Source: Cyanobacterium sp. HL-69 (GTDB taxonomy: Bacteria > Cyanobacteriota > Cyanobacteriia > Cyanobacteriales > Cyanobacteriaceae). Taken from it: a DNA stretch of 64,000 nucleotides. Under the pieces are notes generated by a model, which saw only the letters and a list, made by a program, of their open reading frames with translations, made no database searches and was not told where the DNA came from. The DNA is taken from contig CP024912.1 of assembly GCA_002813895.1 (NCBI GenBank), forward strand, positions 62,001-126,000. The letters run 5' to 3'. Numbering within the stretch: position 1 is the first letter of the stretch; the number at the start of each line of letters is the position of its first letter. The translations under genes and the position numbers were made by a program. Shown here piece after piece: positions 8,836 to 17,484 of this stretch.

Positions 8836-9882
8836 ATGTTTACAAAATACTACCGTAGATCAATTCAAGTTATTTTATTATTTATGGGGTTAGGATTGTT
8901 AACTCAGGCCTGTGGAAATACCGTTGCCGAGGAAACGAAATCAATATCTATTGATGGTTCTAGTACGGTTTTTCCCATCACCGATTCCATCACCAAAAAT
9001 TTCAATGCTGAAAATGAAGAAGGCATTAATGTTGATGTTGGTTTTTCTGGTTCGGTGGGTGGTTTCCGCAAGTTTTGTAATGGGGAAACAGATATAAACA
9101 ACGCTTCTGTGCCTATTCCCCAGGAAGCGATGGCTGAATGCAAAAAAAATGGTGTTGCTTATATTGAATTACCTGTGGCTTTTGATGCCCTTACGGTGGT
9201 GGTTAATCCGAGTAATGATTGGATTGATTCTATTACGGTAGAGGAGTTAAAAACCATGTGGGAACCGAGTGCGGAAAATCAAATTCTTCGATGGAGTCAA
9301 GTTAATTCTAGTTGGGCTGATAATACTTTAAATTTATTTGGACCTGGGCGTGACTCTGGGACTTTTGAGTATTTTACAGGGGCAGTCATGGGGGAAACCC
9401 AAGCTAGTCGTAATGATTATGTATTTAGTGAGGATGACGAGGCTTTGGTTAATGGAGTAGCACAGGATACTAATGCCCTTGGTTATTTTGGCTATGCTTA
9501 TTATGAGCAAAATCAGGATAAATTAAAGGCGATCGCCATTGATAATGGGGAAGGAGCAATTTCGCCTTCTGATGAAACCATTAGTAATAATACTTATCGC
9601 CCTCTAACTCGTCCTCTGTTCATTTATGTTAATGCTAAGAGCGCCCAAGATAACCCAGCCCTAAAAACTTTTGTGGAGTATTACCTACAGTCAGCTTCGG
9701 CGGTGGTAAGGGAAGTGGGTTATTTGCCTTTGCCTGATACGGCCTATGATGTGGGACTAATTCATTTTAATACCCATCAGGTGGGTACGGTGTTTAATGG
9801 TGAGGCAGTATTTAATGTCAGTATAAACGAGTTGTTAAGTAAAACCTATGCTCAAGATGGGGAGAGTGGCTATGTTTTTTAG
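8836..9882 (+). CDS. sphX: PstS-like phosphate-binding lipoprotein, SphX type
   Basis: A 348-residue secreted binding protein with lipobox LLTQAC (Cys26). The binding-site pattern differs from PstS: SIDGSSTVFPITDSI, VGFSGSVGGFRKFCNGE, NASVPIP and FGPGRDSGTFEYF, the pattern of the SphX family. SphX proteins bind phosphate with properties different from PstS and belong to the Pho regulon. The gene is divergent from pstSCAB, a common cyanobacterial arrangement. No second permease set accompanies it, so it may feed the same PstCAB channel. Confidence 0.88.
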   Translation: MFTKYYRRSIQVILLFMGLGLLTQACGNTVAEETKSISIDGSSTVFPITDSITKNFNAENEEGINVDVGFSGSVGGFRKFCNGETDINNASVPIPQEAMAECKKNGVAYIELPVAFDALTVVVNPSNDWIDSITVEELKTMWEPSAENQILRWSQVNSSWADNTLNLFGPGRDSGTFEYFTGAVMGETQASRNDYVFSEDDEALVNGVAQDTNALGYFGYAYYEQNQDKLKAIAIDNGEGAISPSDETISNNTYRPLTRPLFIYVNAKSAQDNPALKTFVEYYLQSASAVVREVGYLPLPDTAYDVGLIHFNTHQVGTVFNGEAVFNVSINELLSKTYAQDGESGYVF

Positions 9883-9895
9883 GATAGGCTAGTTT

Positions 9896-9915
9896 AACGA
9901 CCGTTGGTCTTTTTT
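9896..9915 (+). terminator. Weak rho-independent terminator after sphX
   Basis: Short stem GACC-GTT-GGTC followed by six T residues, 14 bp after the sphX stop. The stem is only 4 bp, so strength is doubtful. Confidence 0.4.
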
Positions 9916-9997
9916 CTCTAGGGTCGATGGGGGTTTAGAATAAAGGTAGATAAATGTTTTGTTTATAGCTTTATTTTAATTTAAACAGTTTTAACCT

Positions 9998-10990
9998 ATG
10001 GATTTAGTTGCTTTACAGAGTACCTTAGATAATATATCGTTTGCTGTGCTATTTGCTACAATGCTTTTGTATTGGGTTGGTACAGCTTTTCCTACTTTTA
10101 CTTGGTTGCCCAAATTAGGTACCACTGGCATGATTATCGCTAACTTGGCGATCGCCACTTTGCTGGGGGCAAGATGGATTGAGGGGGGATATTTCCCCTT
10201 GAGTAACCTTTATGAGTCTTTATTTTTCCTCACTTGGGGCATTACCGTAGTTCACCTCATCGCTGAAAAAATGAGCGATAGTAGATTGGTAGGGGTTTTT
10301 ACTGCTCCCGTTGCCATGGGTATTACCGCCTTTGCTGCCCTTTCCTTACCTTCAGAGATGCAACATAGCGAACCCCTTGTACCTGCTCTCAAGTCTAATT
10401 GGTTGATGATGCACGTTAGCGTGATGATGTTTAGTTATTCTGCCCTCATGGTAGGTTCTTTAATTGCGATCGCCTTTTTGATTTTTACCCGAGGAAAAGA
10501 AATCCAATTAAGGGGAAGTTCCGTTGGCACAGGCGCTTATCGTAACGTCAAGAAATTTAACCTAAAATATAATACCGAGTCAGTACAACCCGACTTAACC
10601 CAGAATCAAGGTGGTACAGCAGTATTAACAAAACCCGTAGAAACGGCAATTACCCTTTCCCCCGAACGTTTGAGCCTAATAGATACCCTCGATAATATTA
10701 GTTATCGCATTATTGGTTTAGGATTTCCCCTCCTCACCATCGGCATTATATCAGGTGGTGTGTGGGCAAACGAAGCATGGGGATCTTACTGGAGTTGGGA
10801 TCCCAAAGAAACATGGGCATTAATTACTTGGCTTGTATTTGCCGCCTATCTTCACGCTCGAATTACCAAAGGTTGGCAGGGTAGAAAACCAGCTATTTTG
10901 GCCGCTGGTGGCTTTTTTGTAGTGTGGATTTGCTACCTTGGAGTTAATATTCTTGGTAAAGGATTACATTCTTACGGTTGGTTTTTTTAG
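9998..10990 (+). CDS. ccsA: Cytochrome c biogenesis protein CcsA (called CcsB in some annotations)
   Basis: A 330-residue polytopic membrane protein of the CcsA/CcmC/CcmF haem-handling family. The tryptophan-rich WWD motif is [18 protein letters not shown], followed by conserved HARITKGW and [17 protein letters not shown] at the C-terminus. With Ccs1/ResB it carries haem across the thylakoid or plasma membrane and attaches it to apocytochromes such as cytochrome f and c6 (System II). A soluble loop of about 60 residues between membrane segments (around 165-225) is typical. Confidence 0.93.
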   Translation: MDLVALQSTLDNISFAVLFATMLLYWVGTAFPTFTWLPKLGTTGMIIANLAIATLLGARWIEGGYFPLSNLYESLFFLTWGITVVHLIAEKMSDSRLVGVFTAPVAMGITAFAALSLPSEMQHSEPLVPALKSNWLMMHVSVMMFSYSALMVGSLIAIAFLIFTRGKEIQLRGSSVGTGAYRNVKKFNLKYNTESVQPDLTQNQGGTAVLTKPVETAITLSPERLSLIDTLDNISYRIIGLGFPLLTIGIISGGVWANEAWGSYWSWDPKETWALITWLVFAAYLHARITKGWQGRKPAILAAGGFFVVWICYLGVNILGKGLHSYGWFF

Positions 10991-11017
10991 ATATATCATT
11001 AAATCCCTCGCATTGAC

Positions 11018-11194
11018 CAGGGGTGATTCATTCTCCAAAATCTTAACTTCTAAAATTCATTACCAGTATCAAACAAAGAGTTTTTTTAACTACTAATCAG
11101 TCAGTTAATAGTAAATAATTCTCCCCTCGCCTTTTGGGAGAGGGGTTGGGGGTGAGGGGAAATCAATTTTGATACCTACTTTGAATCACCCCTG
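11018..11194. mobile_element. MITE-like inverted-repeat element
   Basis: A perfect 13-bp inverted repeat, CAGGGGTGATTCA at 11018-11030 and TGAATCACCCCTG at 11182-11194, flanks about 150 bp. Inside it are a GC-rich hairpin (CCCCTCGCC ... GGTGAGGGG, about 11123-11160) and AT-rich sequence. There is no reading frame. It fills most of the 246-bp gap between convergent ccsA and the YqeY gene and may also terminate both. No clear target duplication was seen. Confidence 0.5.
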
Positions 11195-11236
11195 CCTTAA
11201 TAAGGGGGGAATGAATATATTTAATAAAAATAAATA

Positions 11237-11695
11237 TTATCCTGCCAATTTAGCTTTAACTAACTCCTGAATTTTTTTCCCATCAGCCTTACCCTTCAAA
11301 TCCTTCATCGCTACACCCATCACTTTACCCATATCCTTGGCACTAGAAGCCCCTACCGTCGCAATAATTTGATCCACAATCTGCCCTAACTCCTCATCGG
11401 AAATTTGTTCAGGTAAATAAGTCTCTATGATTGCTAACTCTGCTTGTTCTTTTTCAGCTAAATCAGGACGATTTGCACCGATATATTGCTCGATTGAATC
11501 CCGTCTTTGCTTTGCCTGTTGTACTAAAATTTGCACCTCATCATCAGGGCTAAGACTATCCTTACCCTTACCTCTCAAATCCACTTCCTTTTCTAATAAT
11601 ACTTTTTTAATGCTTCTGACGGTTTCTAGGCGAATCTTATCCTTTGCTCTCATGGCTGTTTTAATATCTTCGCCAATTTTATCTTTTAAACTCAT
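11237..11695 (-). CDS. GatB/YqeY domain-containing protein
   Basis: A 152-residue YqeY-family protein. It resembles the tRNA-binding tail domain of GatB: an N-terminal helical half (IKTAMRAKDKIRLETVRSI) and the conserved C-terminal half (KDMGKVMGVAMKDLKGKADGKKIQELVKAKL). A role with tRNA or amidotransferase is proposed for the family but the exact function is unknown. It is a single gene, divergent from pdhC with 116 bp between. Confidence 0.9.
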   Translation of the reverse strand: MSLKDKIGEDIKTAMRAKDKIRLETVRSIKKVLLEKEVDLRGKGKDSLSPDDEVQILVQQAKQRRDSIEQYIGANRPDLAEKEQAELAIIETYLPEQISDEELGQIVDQIIATVGASSAKDMGKVMGVAMKDLKGKADGKKIQELVKAKLAG

Positions 11696-11811
11696 TTTTT
11701 AATAACACTCAAAATAAACACAACTTTTATTGTAACCTGTGGGGTTTTGTGGTAGTCAAATTCCTATATAATAAAGAGTTTGAGAACTAAATAAGATAAA
11801 TTGTAAACTAA

Positions 11812-13083
11812 ATGATTCACGATATATTTATGCCCGCCCTCAGCTCTACTATGACCGAGGGAAAAATAGTTTCATGGGAAAAAGCTCCGGGAGATAAGGT
11901 TGAGAAGGGAGAAACCGTCGTTGTGGTCGAATCAGACAAGGCGGATATGGATGTAGAATCTTTTTATTCTGGTTATTTAGCCACTATTTTAGTGGATGCT
12001 GGAGAAGAAGCCCCCGTAGGTGCTGCCATTGCATACATTGCCGAAACTGAGGCGGAAATTGAGGAAGCGAAGAAAAAAGCAAGTAGCGCCCCTAGTTCAT
12101 CCAATGGTGCATCGGCTCCGAAGGTAGAGGAAACGGTTGAACCTACAGCCCCTGAACCTGTAGCAACTACGACGATTAATGCACCTAGTGGCAGGTTAAT
12201 TGCTTCTCCCCGTGCCAAAAAATTAGCTAAGGAATTTAAGGTTGATTTAACTACCGTTGCAGGTACTGGTTTAAATGGACGCATCACTGCTGAGGATGTG
12301 GAAAAAGTTGCAGGAAAAGCACCTAGTCGGCCCACTGCAGCCCCTGTTTCTGCGGTTACAACTCCCCCCGTTGCTCAGGCGATCGCCCCTGCTCCTGTAA
12401 ACAACCATGCTGGGGAAACTGTTCCTCTCAATACTCTACAACAGGCGGTAGTCAGAAACATGATGGCGAGTTTACAAGTGCCTACCTTCCATGTGAGTTA
12501 CGACATTACCACCGATGCCCTCGATGCCCTTTACCGTCAAATTAAGCCCAAGGGTGTCACCATGACTGCTTTACTCGCTAAGGCGGTGGCTGTTACTTTA
12601 CAAAAACACTCCATCGTTAACTCTAGTTACACCGATGCTGGTATCAAATACAATGAAGGAATCAACATTGCGATCGCCGTTGCCATACCCGATGGCGGTT
12701 TGATTACCCCCGTGTTAAAAAATGCTGACCAAGTAGATATTTATTCCCTTGCCCGTAGCTGGAAAGATTTGGTATCCAGAGCCAGAGCAAAACAACTACA
12801 ACCCGATGAGTATAGCACGGGTACTTTTACCATTTCCAACCTCGGTATGTTTGGTGTCAGTAGTTTTGACGCTATTTTACCTCCCGGACAGGGTTCTATC
12901 CTCGCAGTAGGGGGCGCTCGTCCTACGGTGGTATCCGATGGACAGGGTTTCTTTGGGGTAAAAAATCAGATGACTGTTAATATTACCTGTGATCATCGTA
13001 ATATTTATGGAGCGGATGCGGCTTCTTTCCTCAAGGATTTAGCCCAGTTGATTGAGTCTGAAACCCATTCTTTAACTCTCTAA
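11812..13083 (+). CDS. pdhC: Pyruvate dehydrogenase E2, dihydrolipoamide acetyltransferase
   Basis: A 423-residue E2 subunit. The N-terminal lipoyl domain carries the lipoylated Lys43 in ESDKADM. A Pro/Ala-rich linker (about 80-125) follows, then the peripheral subunit-binding domain (ASPRAKKLAKEFKVDLTTVAG) and, after a second Ala/Pro linker, the catalytic domain ending near DHRNIYGADAA. In this motif the usual HxxxDG reads HRNIYG, as in plastid and cyanobacterial E2 proteins. It transfers the acetyl group to CoA, making acetyl-CoA for lipid synthesis and the TCA cycle. The other PDH genes are not in the window. Confidence 0.95.
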   Translation: MIHDIFMPALSSTMTEGKIVSWEKAPGDKVEKGETVVVVESDKADMDVESFYSGYLATILVDAGEEAPVGAAIAYIAETEAEIEEAKKKASSAPSSSNGASAPKVEETVEPTAPEPVATTTINAPSGRLIASPRAKKLAKEFKVDLTTVAGTGLNGRITAEDVEKVAGKAPSRPTAAPVSAVTTPPVAQAIAPAPVNNHAGETVPLNTLQQAVVRNMMASLQVPTFHVSYDITTDALDALYRQIKPKGVTMTALLAKAVAVTLQKHSIVNSSYTDAGIKYNEGINIAIAVAIPDGGLITPVLKNADQVDIYSLARSWKDLVSRARAKQLQPDEYSTGTFTISNLGMFGVSSFDAILPPGQGSILAVGGARPTVVSDGQGFFGVKNQMTVNITCDHRNIYGADAASFLKDLAQLIESETHSLTL

Positions 13084-13101
13084 TTTTTTAGGTGGTAGGG
13101 T

Positions 13102-14049
13102 TTAGGTGTTAGGTATTAGGTTATTAATTTGTGCTTGGGCATTACGGCGCCACATGGCAGGTTTTATCCTTCTGAGGGCGGAGGCGGTAAATCTTTTATC
13201 CCATTCTTCGTCCGATAGTTGGGCTAATTCGGTTAGTTTTGGGTTCAGGTTTTCGGGGTAAGGATTAAAGTCTTCGATGTCGGTGGGTTGAGCAAATCTT
13301 TGATTCCATGGACACACATCTTGGCATATATCACACCCTGCTACCCAATTATTTAGGTTAGGGGCGATCGCACTGGGCAAACTTTCCGCACGATTTTCGA
13401 TGGTATGATAAGCTATGCACCGATTCGCATCCACCACAAAAGGCTCGGTAATGGCGTCGGTGGGACAAGCAGAAATACAACGGGTACAAGTACCACAATG
13501 ATTAGTGTGGGGTTTATCCACATCCAAAGGAATATTAACCAAAACTTCCCCAAAAAAAACCCAACTTCCATAATTTCGGGTAATCACATTACCATTTTTG
13601 GCAATCCAACCAATACCAGCTTTTTGCGCCCATACCTTATCCTGAATCGGGCCCGTATCTACATAATACCTCGCCTCGATGCCCATATCATTAAACCATT
13701 GAGCAAAAACTTTTAACCTCTTTTGAATAATGCGATGATAATCCCTACCCCAACCATAACGGGAAATTTTAGCATCCTCTGGATTCCCCGAACGCTCATG
13801 GGGAGTATAATAATTTAAAGCAACGGAAATCACCGATTGCACCCCCTCCATACACTCATTTATATTCTGCCTTTTGGGGTTACCCATCCACTTCATGTCT
13901 GCCTGATAACCCTTATCTAACCATTTTTGTAAATTGTTAACCGCCCGTTGATGATAATCCCCTACCTCCTCCACCGAAGCAATGCCCACTTCATGGAAAC
14001 CAATTTCCTTCGCCTTTTGTTTAACTTCTTGTGCTGTTAGCTTCATCAT
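13102..14049 (-). CDS. queG: Epoxyqueuosine reductase QueG
   Basis: A 315-residue iron-sulfur/cobalamin enzyme that performs the last step of queuosine synthesis in tRNA, reducing epoxyqueuosine to queuosine. Two 4Fe-4S clusters are predicted from CGTCTRCISACP (about residue 185) and CDICQDVCPWN (about 240), and the family segment ARYYVDTGP is present. It is convergent with pdhC with only 18 bp between the stops, and the short spacer contains TAGG-type short repeats. Length is normal for the family. Confidence 0.95.
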   Translation of the reverse strand: MMKLTAQEVKQKAKEIGFHEVGIASVEEVGDYHQRAVNNLQKWLDKGYQADMKWMGNPKRQNINECMEGVQSVISVALNYYTPHERSGNPEDAKISRYGWGRDYHRIIQKRLKVFAQWFNDMGIEARYYVDTGPIQDKVWAQKAGIGWIAKNGNVITRNYGSWVFFGEVLVNIPLDVDKPHTNHCGTCTRCISACPTDAITEPFVVDANRCIAYHTIENRAESLPSAIAPNLNNWVAGCDICQDVCPWNQRFAQPTDIEDFNPYPENLNPKLTELAQLSDEEWDKRFTASALRRIKPAMWRRNAQAQINNLIPNT

Positions 14050-14139
14050 CAGTGGGTATTAGTAAACTGCTGAATTCTTACAAAAAATGATATTATAAGA
14101 CAATTGTAAACAAATATTAAGGTAGAAAGGTTTATATTA

Positions 14140-15126
14140 ATGTCTCTATATTACATTTTAGGTGCGATCGCCCTGCTAACAGTAGTAGGAATCGTTATTT
14201 ATTTAGTAACCCCCCGCAGTTTTGAATCCCCCGACACCGTAGCCAACTCCTACGACGAATGGACTGATGACGGTATATTAGAATTTTATTGGGGAGAACA
14301 TATTCACCTCGGACATTATGGCTCACCACCAAGAAAAAAAGACTTTTTAGAAGCAAAAGCCGACTTTGTCCATGAGATGGTTAAATGGGGTGGTTTAGAC
14401 AAATTACCCGAAGGTACAAAAGTTTTGGACGTAGGTTGTGGCATTGGTGGCAGTACCCGCATTTTAGCAAAAAGCTATAATTTTGATGCCACAGGTATCA
14501 CCATCAGCCCTAAACAGGTACAACGAGCCACCGAATTGACTCCCGAAGGCGTGAGTGCCAAATTTCAGGTAGATAATGCCCTTAACTTATCCTTTCCTGA
14601 CAATAGCTTTGACGTAGTATGGTCCATCGAAGCAGGCCCCCACATGCCCGATAAAGCAAAATATGCCCAAGAAATGATGCGGGTGCTTAAGCCAGGTGGT
14701 ACATTAGTAGTAGCCGACTGGAACCAAAGAGACGATCGCCAAATCCCCCTCAACGGATGGGAAAAAGTAGTAATGCGTCAATTATTAGATCAATGGTCCC
14801 ACCCTTCCTTCTCTAGTATTGAAGGCTTTTCTGAGCAAATCGCCGAAACAGGCATGGTAGAAGGGGAAGTAGTTAATGCTGATTGGACACAGGAAACCCT
14901 ACCCTCTTGGTTAGAGTCCATCTGGCAGGGGATTGTAAGACCTGAAGGTATCATCCGTTTTGGTGTTTCTGGTTTTATTAAATCCTTGCGCGAAGTACCT
15001 ACCATGTTGCTAATGCGCGTCGGTTTTGGTGCCGGTTTATGTCGTTTTGGGATGTTCAAAGCCACAAAAGCTCAAACTGCCACCACCGCCCAAGCTGGTA
15101 CTACTTCCGAAACCGTCAACGCTTAG
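14140..15126 (+). CDS. MPBQ/MSBQ methyltransferase (Sll0418/VTE3-type function)
   Basis: A 328-residue membrane-anchored SAM methyltransferase. Residues about 3-24 form a membrane segment. The SAM-binding motif is VLDVGCGIGGSTRIL, and WSIEAGPHMPDKAKYA and VVADWNQRDDRQIPLN follow. From memory this closely matches Synechocystis Sll0418, which methylates 2-methyl-6-phytyl- and 2-methyl-6-solanesyl-benzoquinone on the way to tocopherol and plastoquinone. A shorter Thr/Ala-rich tail ends the protein. It is a monocistronic plus-strand gene, divergent from queG. Confidence 0.88.
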   Translation: MSLYYILGAIALLTVVGIVIYLVTPRSFESPDTVANSYDEWTDDGILEFYWGEHIHLGHYGSPPRKKDFLEAKADFVHEMVKWGGLDKLPEGTKVLDVGCGIGGSTRILAKSYNFDATGITISPKQVQRATELTPEGVSAKFQVDNALNLSFPDNSFDVVWSIEAGPHMPDKAKYAQEMMRVLKPGGTLVVADWNQRDDRQIPLNGWEKVVMRQLLDQWSHPSFSSIEGFSEQIAETGMVEGEVVNADWTQETLPSWLESIWQGIVRPEGIIRFGVSGFIKSLREVPTMLLMRVGFGAGLCRFGMFKATKAQTATTAQAGTTSETVNA

Positions 15127-15218
15127 ATAAAATTTTCTTTTCCTCCCCTTTCCTTTTCACAGGAGATACCCTAGACAAAGGGTTTGAAGACTAGAAAAAC
15201 GAAACAAAACAAAGACGG

Positions 15219-15238
15219 CAAGGGGCTTTAGCCCCTTG
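15219..15238. repeat. CAAGGGG hairpin repeat, copy 2
   Basis: CAAGGGGC-TTTA-GCCCCTTG between the methyltransferase and the flavin monooxygenase. It lies 28 bp upstream of the monooxygenase ATG, so it either terminates upstream transcription or folds in the 5' leader. Confidence 0.85.
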
Positions 15239-15265
15239 TTATTCCTTACCTACATCAATTTAATT

Positions 15266-16465
15266 ATGCCTACTTACTCAAAGAAAATAGCCATCATTGG
15301 TGCTGGAATCGGAGGTTTAACCCTTGCCCTCGCTTTAGAAAAAAAAGGAATCGACTTTCATCTACACGAACAGGCAAATTCCTTTGAGGCTTTGGGTTAT
15401 GGTTTGCAATTAAGCCCGAATGTGGTGAGGGTATTACAAGATTTAGGCATTGGTGAAGAATTAGAAGCTATATCCCATCGTTGTTTGGGTTTTGAATTAA
15501 AATCATTTAAAAGTAATAATACCTTAGCCCAGTGGAAGCTAAAAAGTGACACTCCCTACTATCAATGTCGCCGTGCAGACTTACATCAGTTATTATACAA
15601 TTCCCTCAAAAATAAAGATAAAATCAGTTTCGCCCAGAAATTACAATCCTATGAAGTAGAAGGAGAGCAGATTTTTCTAAACTTTGAAAATAAAAATTCC
15701 ATTACTACCCATGCCCTTGTGGGAGCCGATGGAGTGCGATCGCCCATTAGACAAAGCCTTTTCCCCACAGAGAAACCCCAATATGCAGGATATGCAGCCT
15801 ATCGAGCCATATTACCCTTCACACCAGAATATAATTCCCTCATGGACAAAGCCACCGTATGGATGGGAGAAAATCATCATGTCGTCGCCTACCCCAACGG
15901 CAACCAAAATAAAACCCAACCATGGTTAAACCTGGTTTTAGTCGTCAAAGATGCCCAATGGCACGAGCAAGGGTGGACAATTCCCGCTGATAAACAAGAA
16001 ATTGCCGAAAACTTCCAAAATCAATCCCCCCTCCTCAACACCATTTTAAAAGACTTGGTATCCAACCCCGAACCTTGTTTCAAATGGGGACTATTTGACC
16101 ATAAACCCCTTCCTTTTTGGACTCAGGGCAAAATTACCCTTTTAGGAGACTCCGCCCACCCTCTGTTACCCTTCCAAGCCCAAGGGGCAGCCATGGCCAT
16201 AGAGGATGCCTACATTTTAGCCCTATGTATTGACCAAGAAACTACCATCGAAAAAGCATTTATCAAGTATCAAGACTTAAGACTAAAACGCACCACCAAA
16301 GTCCAACAAACCTCCCGCAACAACGCCGATATTTTCCACGCTACGGGTATTAAAGCCATGGTAAGAGATACGGGCTTAAAACTAATATCCTCCATTAACG
16401 GAGAATTACTCAATCAAAAAACCGCTTGGATTTACAATTACGATCCCCTGACCCTTCCTTTATAA
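15266..16465 (+). CDS. FAD-dependent monooxygenase
   Basis: A 399-residue class A flavoprotein monooxygenase. The FAD ADP-binding motif is IAIIGAGIGGLTLALALE near the N-terminus, the DG-type motif is LVGADGVRSPIRQ, and the second FAD motif is TLLGDSAHPLLPFQAQGAAMAIEDA. The family hydroxylates or epoxidises aromatic or isoprenoid substrates (salicylate hydroxylase-like, zeaxanthin epoxidase-like); the substrate is not known here. I chose the ATG at 15266 because an upstream TTG at 15236 lies inside the hairpin repeat and would add residues before the FAD motif. The hydrolase gene follows after 35 bp. Confidence 0.88.
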   Translation: MPTYSKKIAIIGAGIGGLTLALALEKKGIDFHLHEQANSFEALGYGLQLSPNVVRVLQDLGIGEELEAISHRCLGFELKSFKSNNTLAQWKLKSDTPYYQCRRADLHQLLYNSLKNKDKISFAQKLQSYEVEGEQIFLNFENKNSITTHALVGADGVRSPIRQSLFPTEKPQYAGYAAYRAILPFTPEYNSLMDKATVWMGENHHVVAYPNGNQNKTQPWLNLVLVVKDAQWHEQGWTIPADKQEIAENFQNQSPLLNTILKDLVSNPEPCFKWGLFDHKPLPFWTQGKITLLGDSAHPLLPFQAQGAAMAIEDAYILALCIDQETTIEKAFIKYQDLRLKRTTKVQQTSRNNADIFHATGIKAMVRDTGLKLISSINGELLNQKTAWIYNYDPLTLPL

Positions 16466-16500
16466 TTATTAATATAACTTAACAAAACTAAATATAAAAA

Positions 16501-17388
16501 ATGGAAGTTTTAAGCAAATCAATCCATGATGTACCCTCATTGCCCGGGGAATATTGGCAGTGGCGAGGAGAGCAGGTTTATTATGTCAAAGCAGGGGTAG
16601 AAAACCCGACTAAACCTCCCCTATTATTAGTCCATGGTTTTGGAGCATCCACCGATCATTGGCGTAAAAATATCCATATACTAAAAGAAAACTACCAAGT
16701 ATGGGCGATCGATCTCATGGGTTTTGGACGCTCAGGAAAGCCCCCATGGGAATATAACGGTATCCTTTGGCGACAACAGTTAAACGACTTCATCCAAGAA
16801 AAAATAGGAAAACCCACCATCCTAGCAGGAAACTCCCTCGGTGGTTATGCCTCCCTTTGCACCGCTGCCGAGTATCTGGATAATGTTGCAGGATTAATCC
16901 TAATCAACAGTGCTGGCCCGTTTTCCGATACCAAGAAAAAAAACCCTACCATCGCTCAAAAAATAACAGGGCTAGTGTTGCGTCAATCATGGGTGACATA
17001 TATCCTGTTTCAACGTCTCAGAAATAAAAAAAATATTCGCAAAACCCTCGAAAAAGTTTATTTAGATAATACCGCCATCAACGATCAACTAATCGAAGAT
17101 ATTTATCGTCCCTCTTGTGATGAGGGTGCATTGCAAGTATTTGCATCGGTGTTCAAAAATCCCGAAGGAGACAAAATTGATCAACTCCTAGAGCAACTAG
17201 AATGCCCTCTGATGACCATTTGGGGAGAAGCAGACCCCTGGATGAGAACCAAGGAAAGGGGAGCTAAATTTAAAGAATTTTGCCCAAGTCTAACGGAACA
17301 CTACCTCAATGCAGGACATTGTCCCCATGACGAAGCCCCCGAACAGGTTAGTCAGATTATCAGTGATTGGATGGAAAAATGTCTGTAA
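16501..17388 (+). CDS. Alpha/beta-fold hydrolase
   Basis: A 295-residue alpha/beta hydrolase. It has the oxyanion segment LLVHGFGASTDHW, nucleophile Ser112 in AGNSLGGYA, an acid Asp in WGEADPW and a His in AGHCPHDEAPEQV, so the catalytic triad is complete. Relatives in cyanobacteria and chloroplasts include pheophytinase-like and epoxide-hydrolase-like enzymes, but the substrate is unknown. It lies 35 bp downstream of the monooxygenase in the same direction, so the two are probably one operon, perhaps acting on the same hydrophobic compound. Confidence 0.87.
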   Translation: MEVLSKSIHDVPSLPGEYWQWRGEQVYYVKAGVENPTKPPLLLVHGFGASTDHWRKNIHILKENYQVWAIDLMGFGRSGKPPWEYNGILWRQQLNDFIQEKIGKPTILAGNSLGGYASLCTAAEYLDNVAGLILINSAGPFSDTKKKNPTIAQKITGLVLRQSWVTYILFQRLRNKKNIRKTLEKVYLDNTAINDQLIEDIYRPSCDEGALQVFASVFKNPEGDKIDQLLEQLECPLMTIWGEADPWMRTKERGAKFKEFCPSLTEHYLNAGHCPHDEAPEQVSQIISDWMEKCL

Positions 17389-17484
17389 AATGTAACAAAT
17401 AAACAAAAACTAATTACAAGATACCCACAGGGGCTTTACAATAGAAAGGATAGAGATCATTGCCGATGAAATAAAAAAACTTAT

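Noticed and set aside
15236-15265. TTG start for the flavin monooxygenase at 15236
   Set aside because: The TTG lies in the arm of the CAAGGGG hairpin and the added residues precede a normal FAD-motif N-terminus at ATG 15266.
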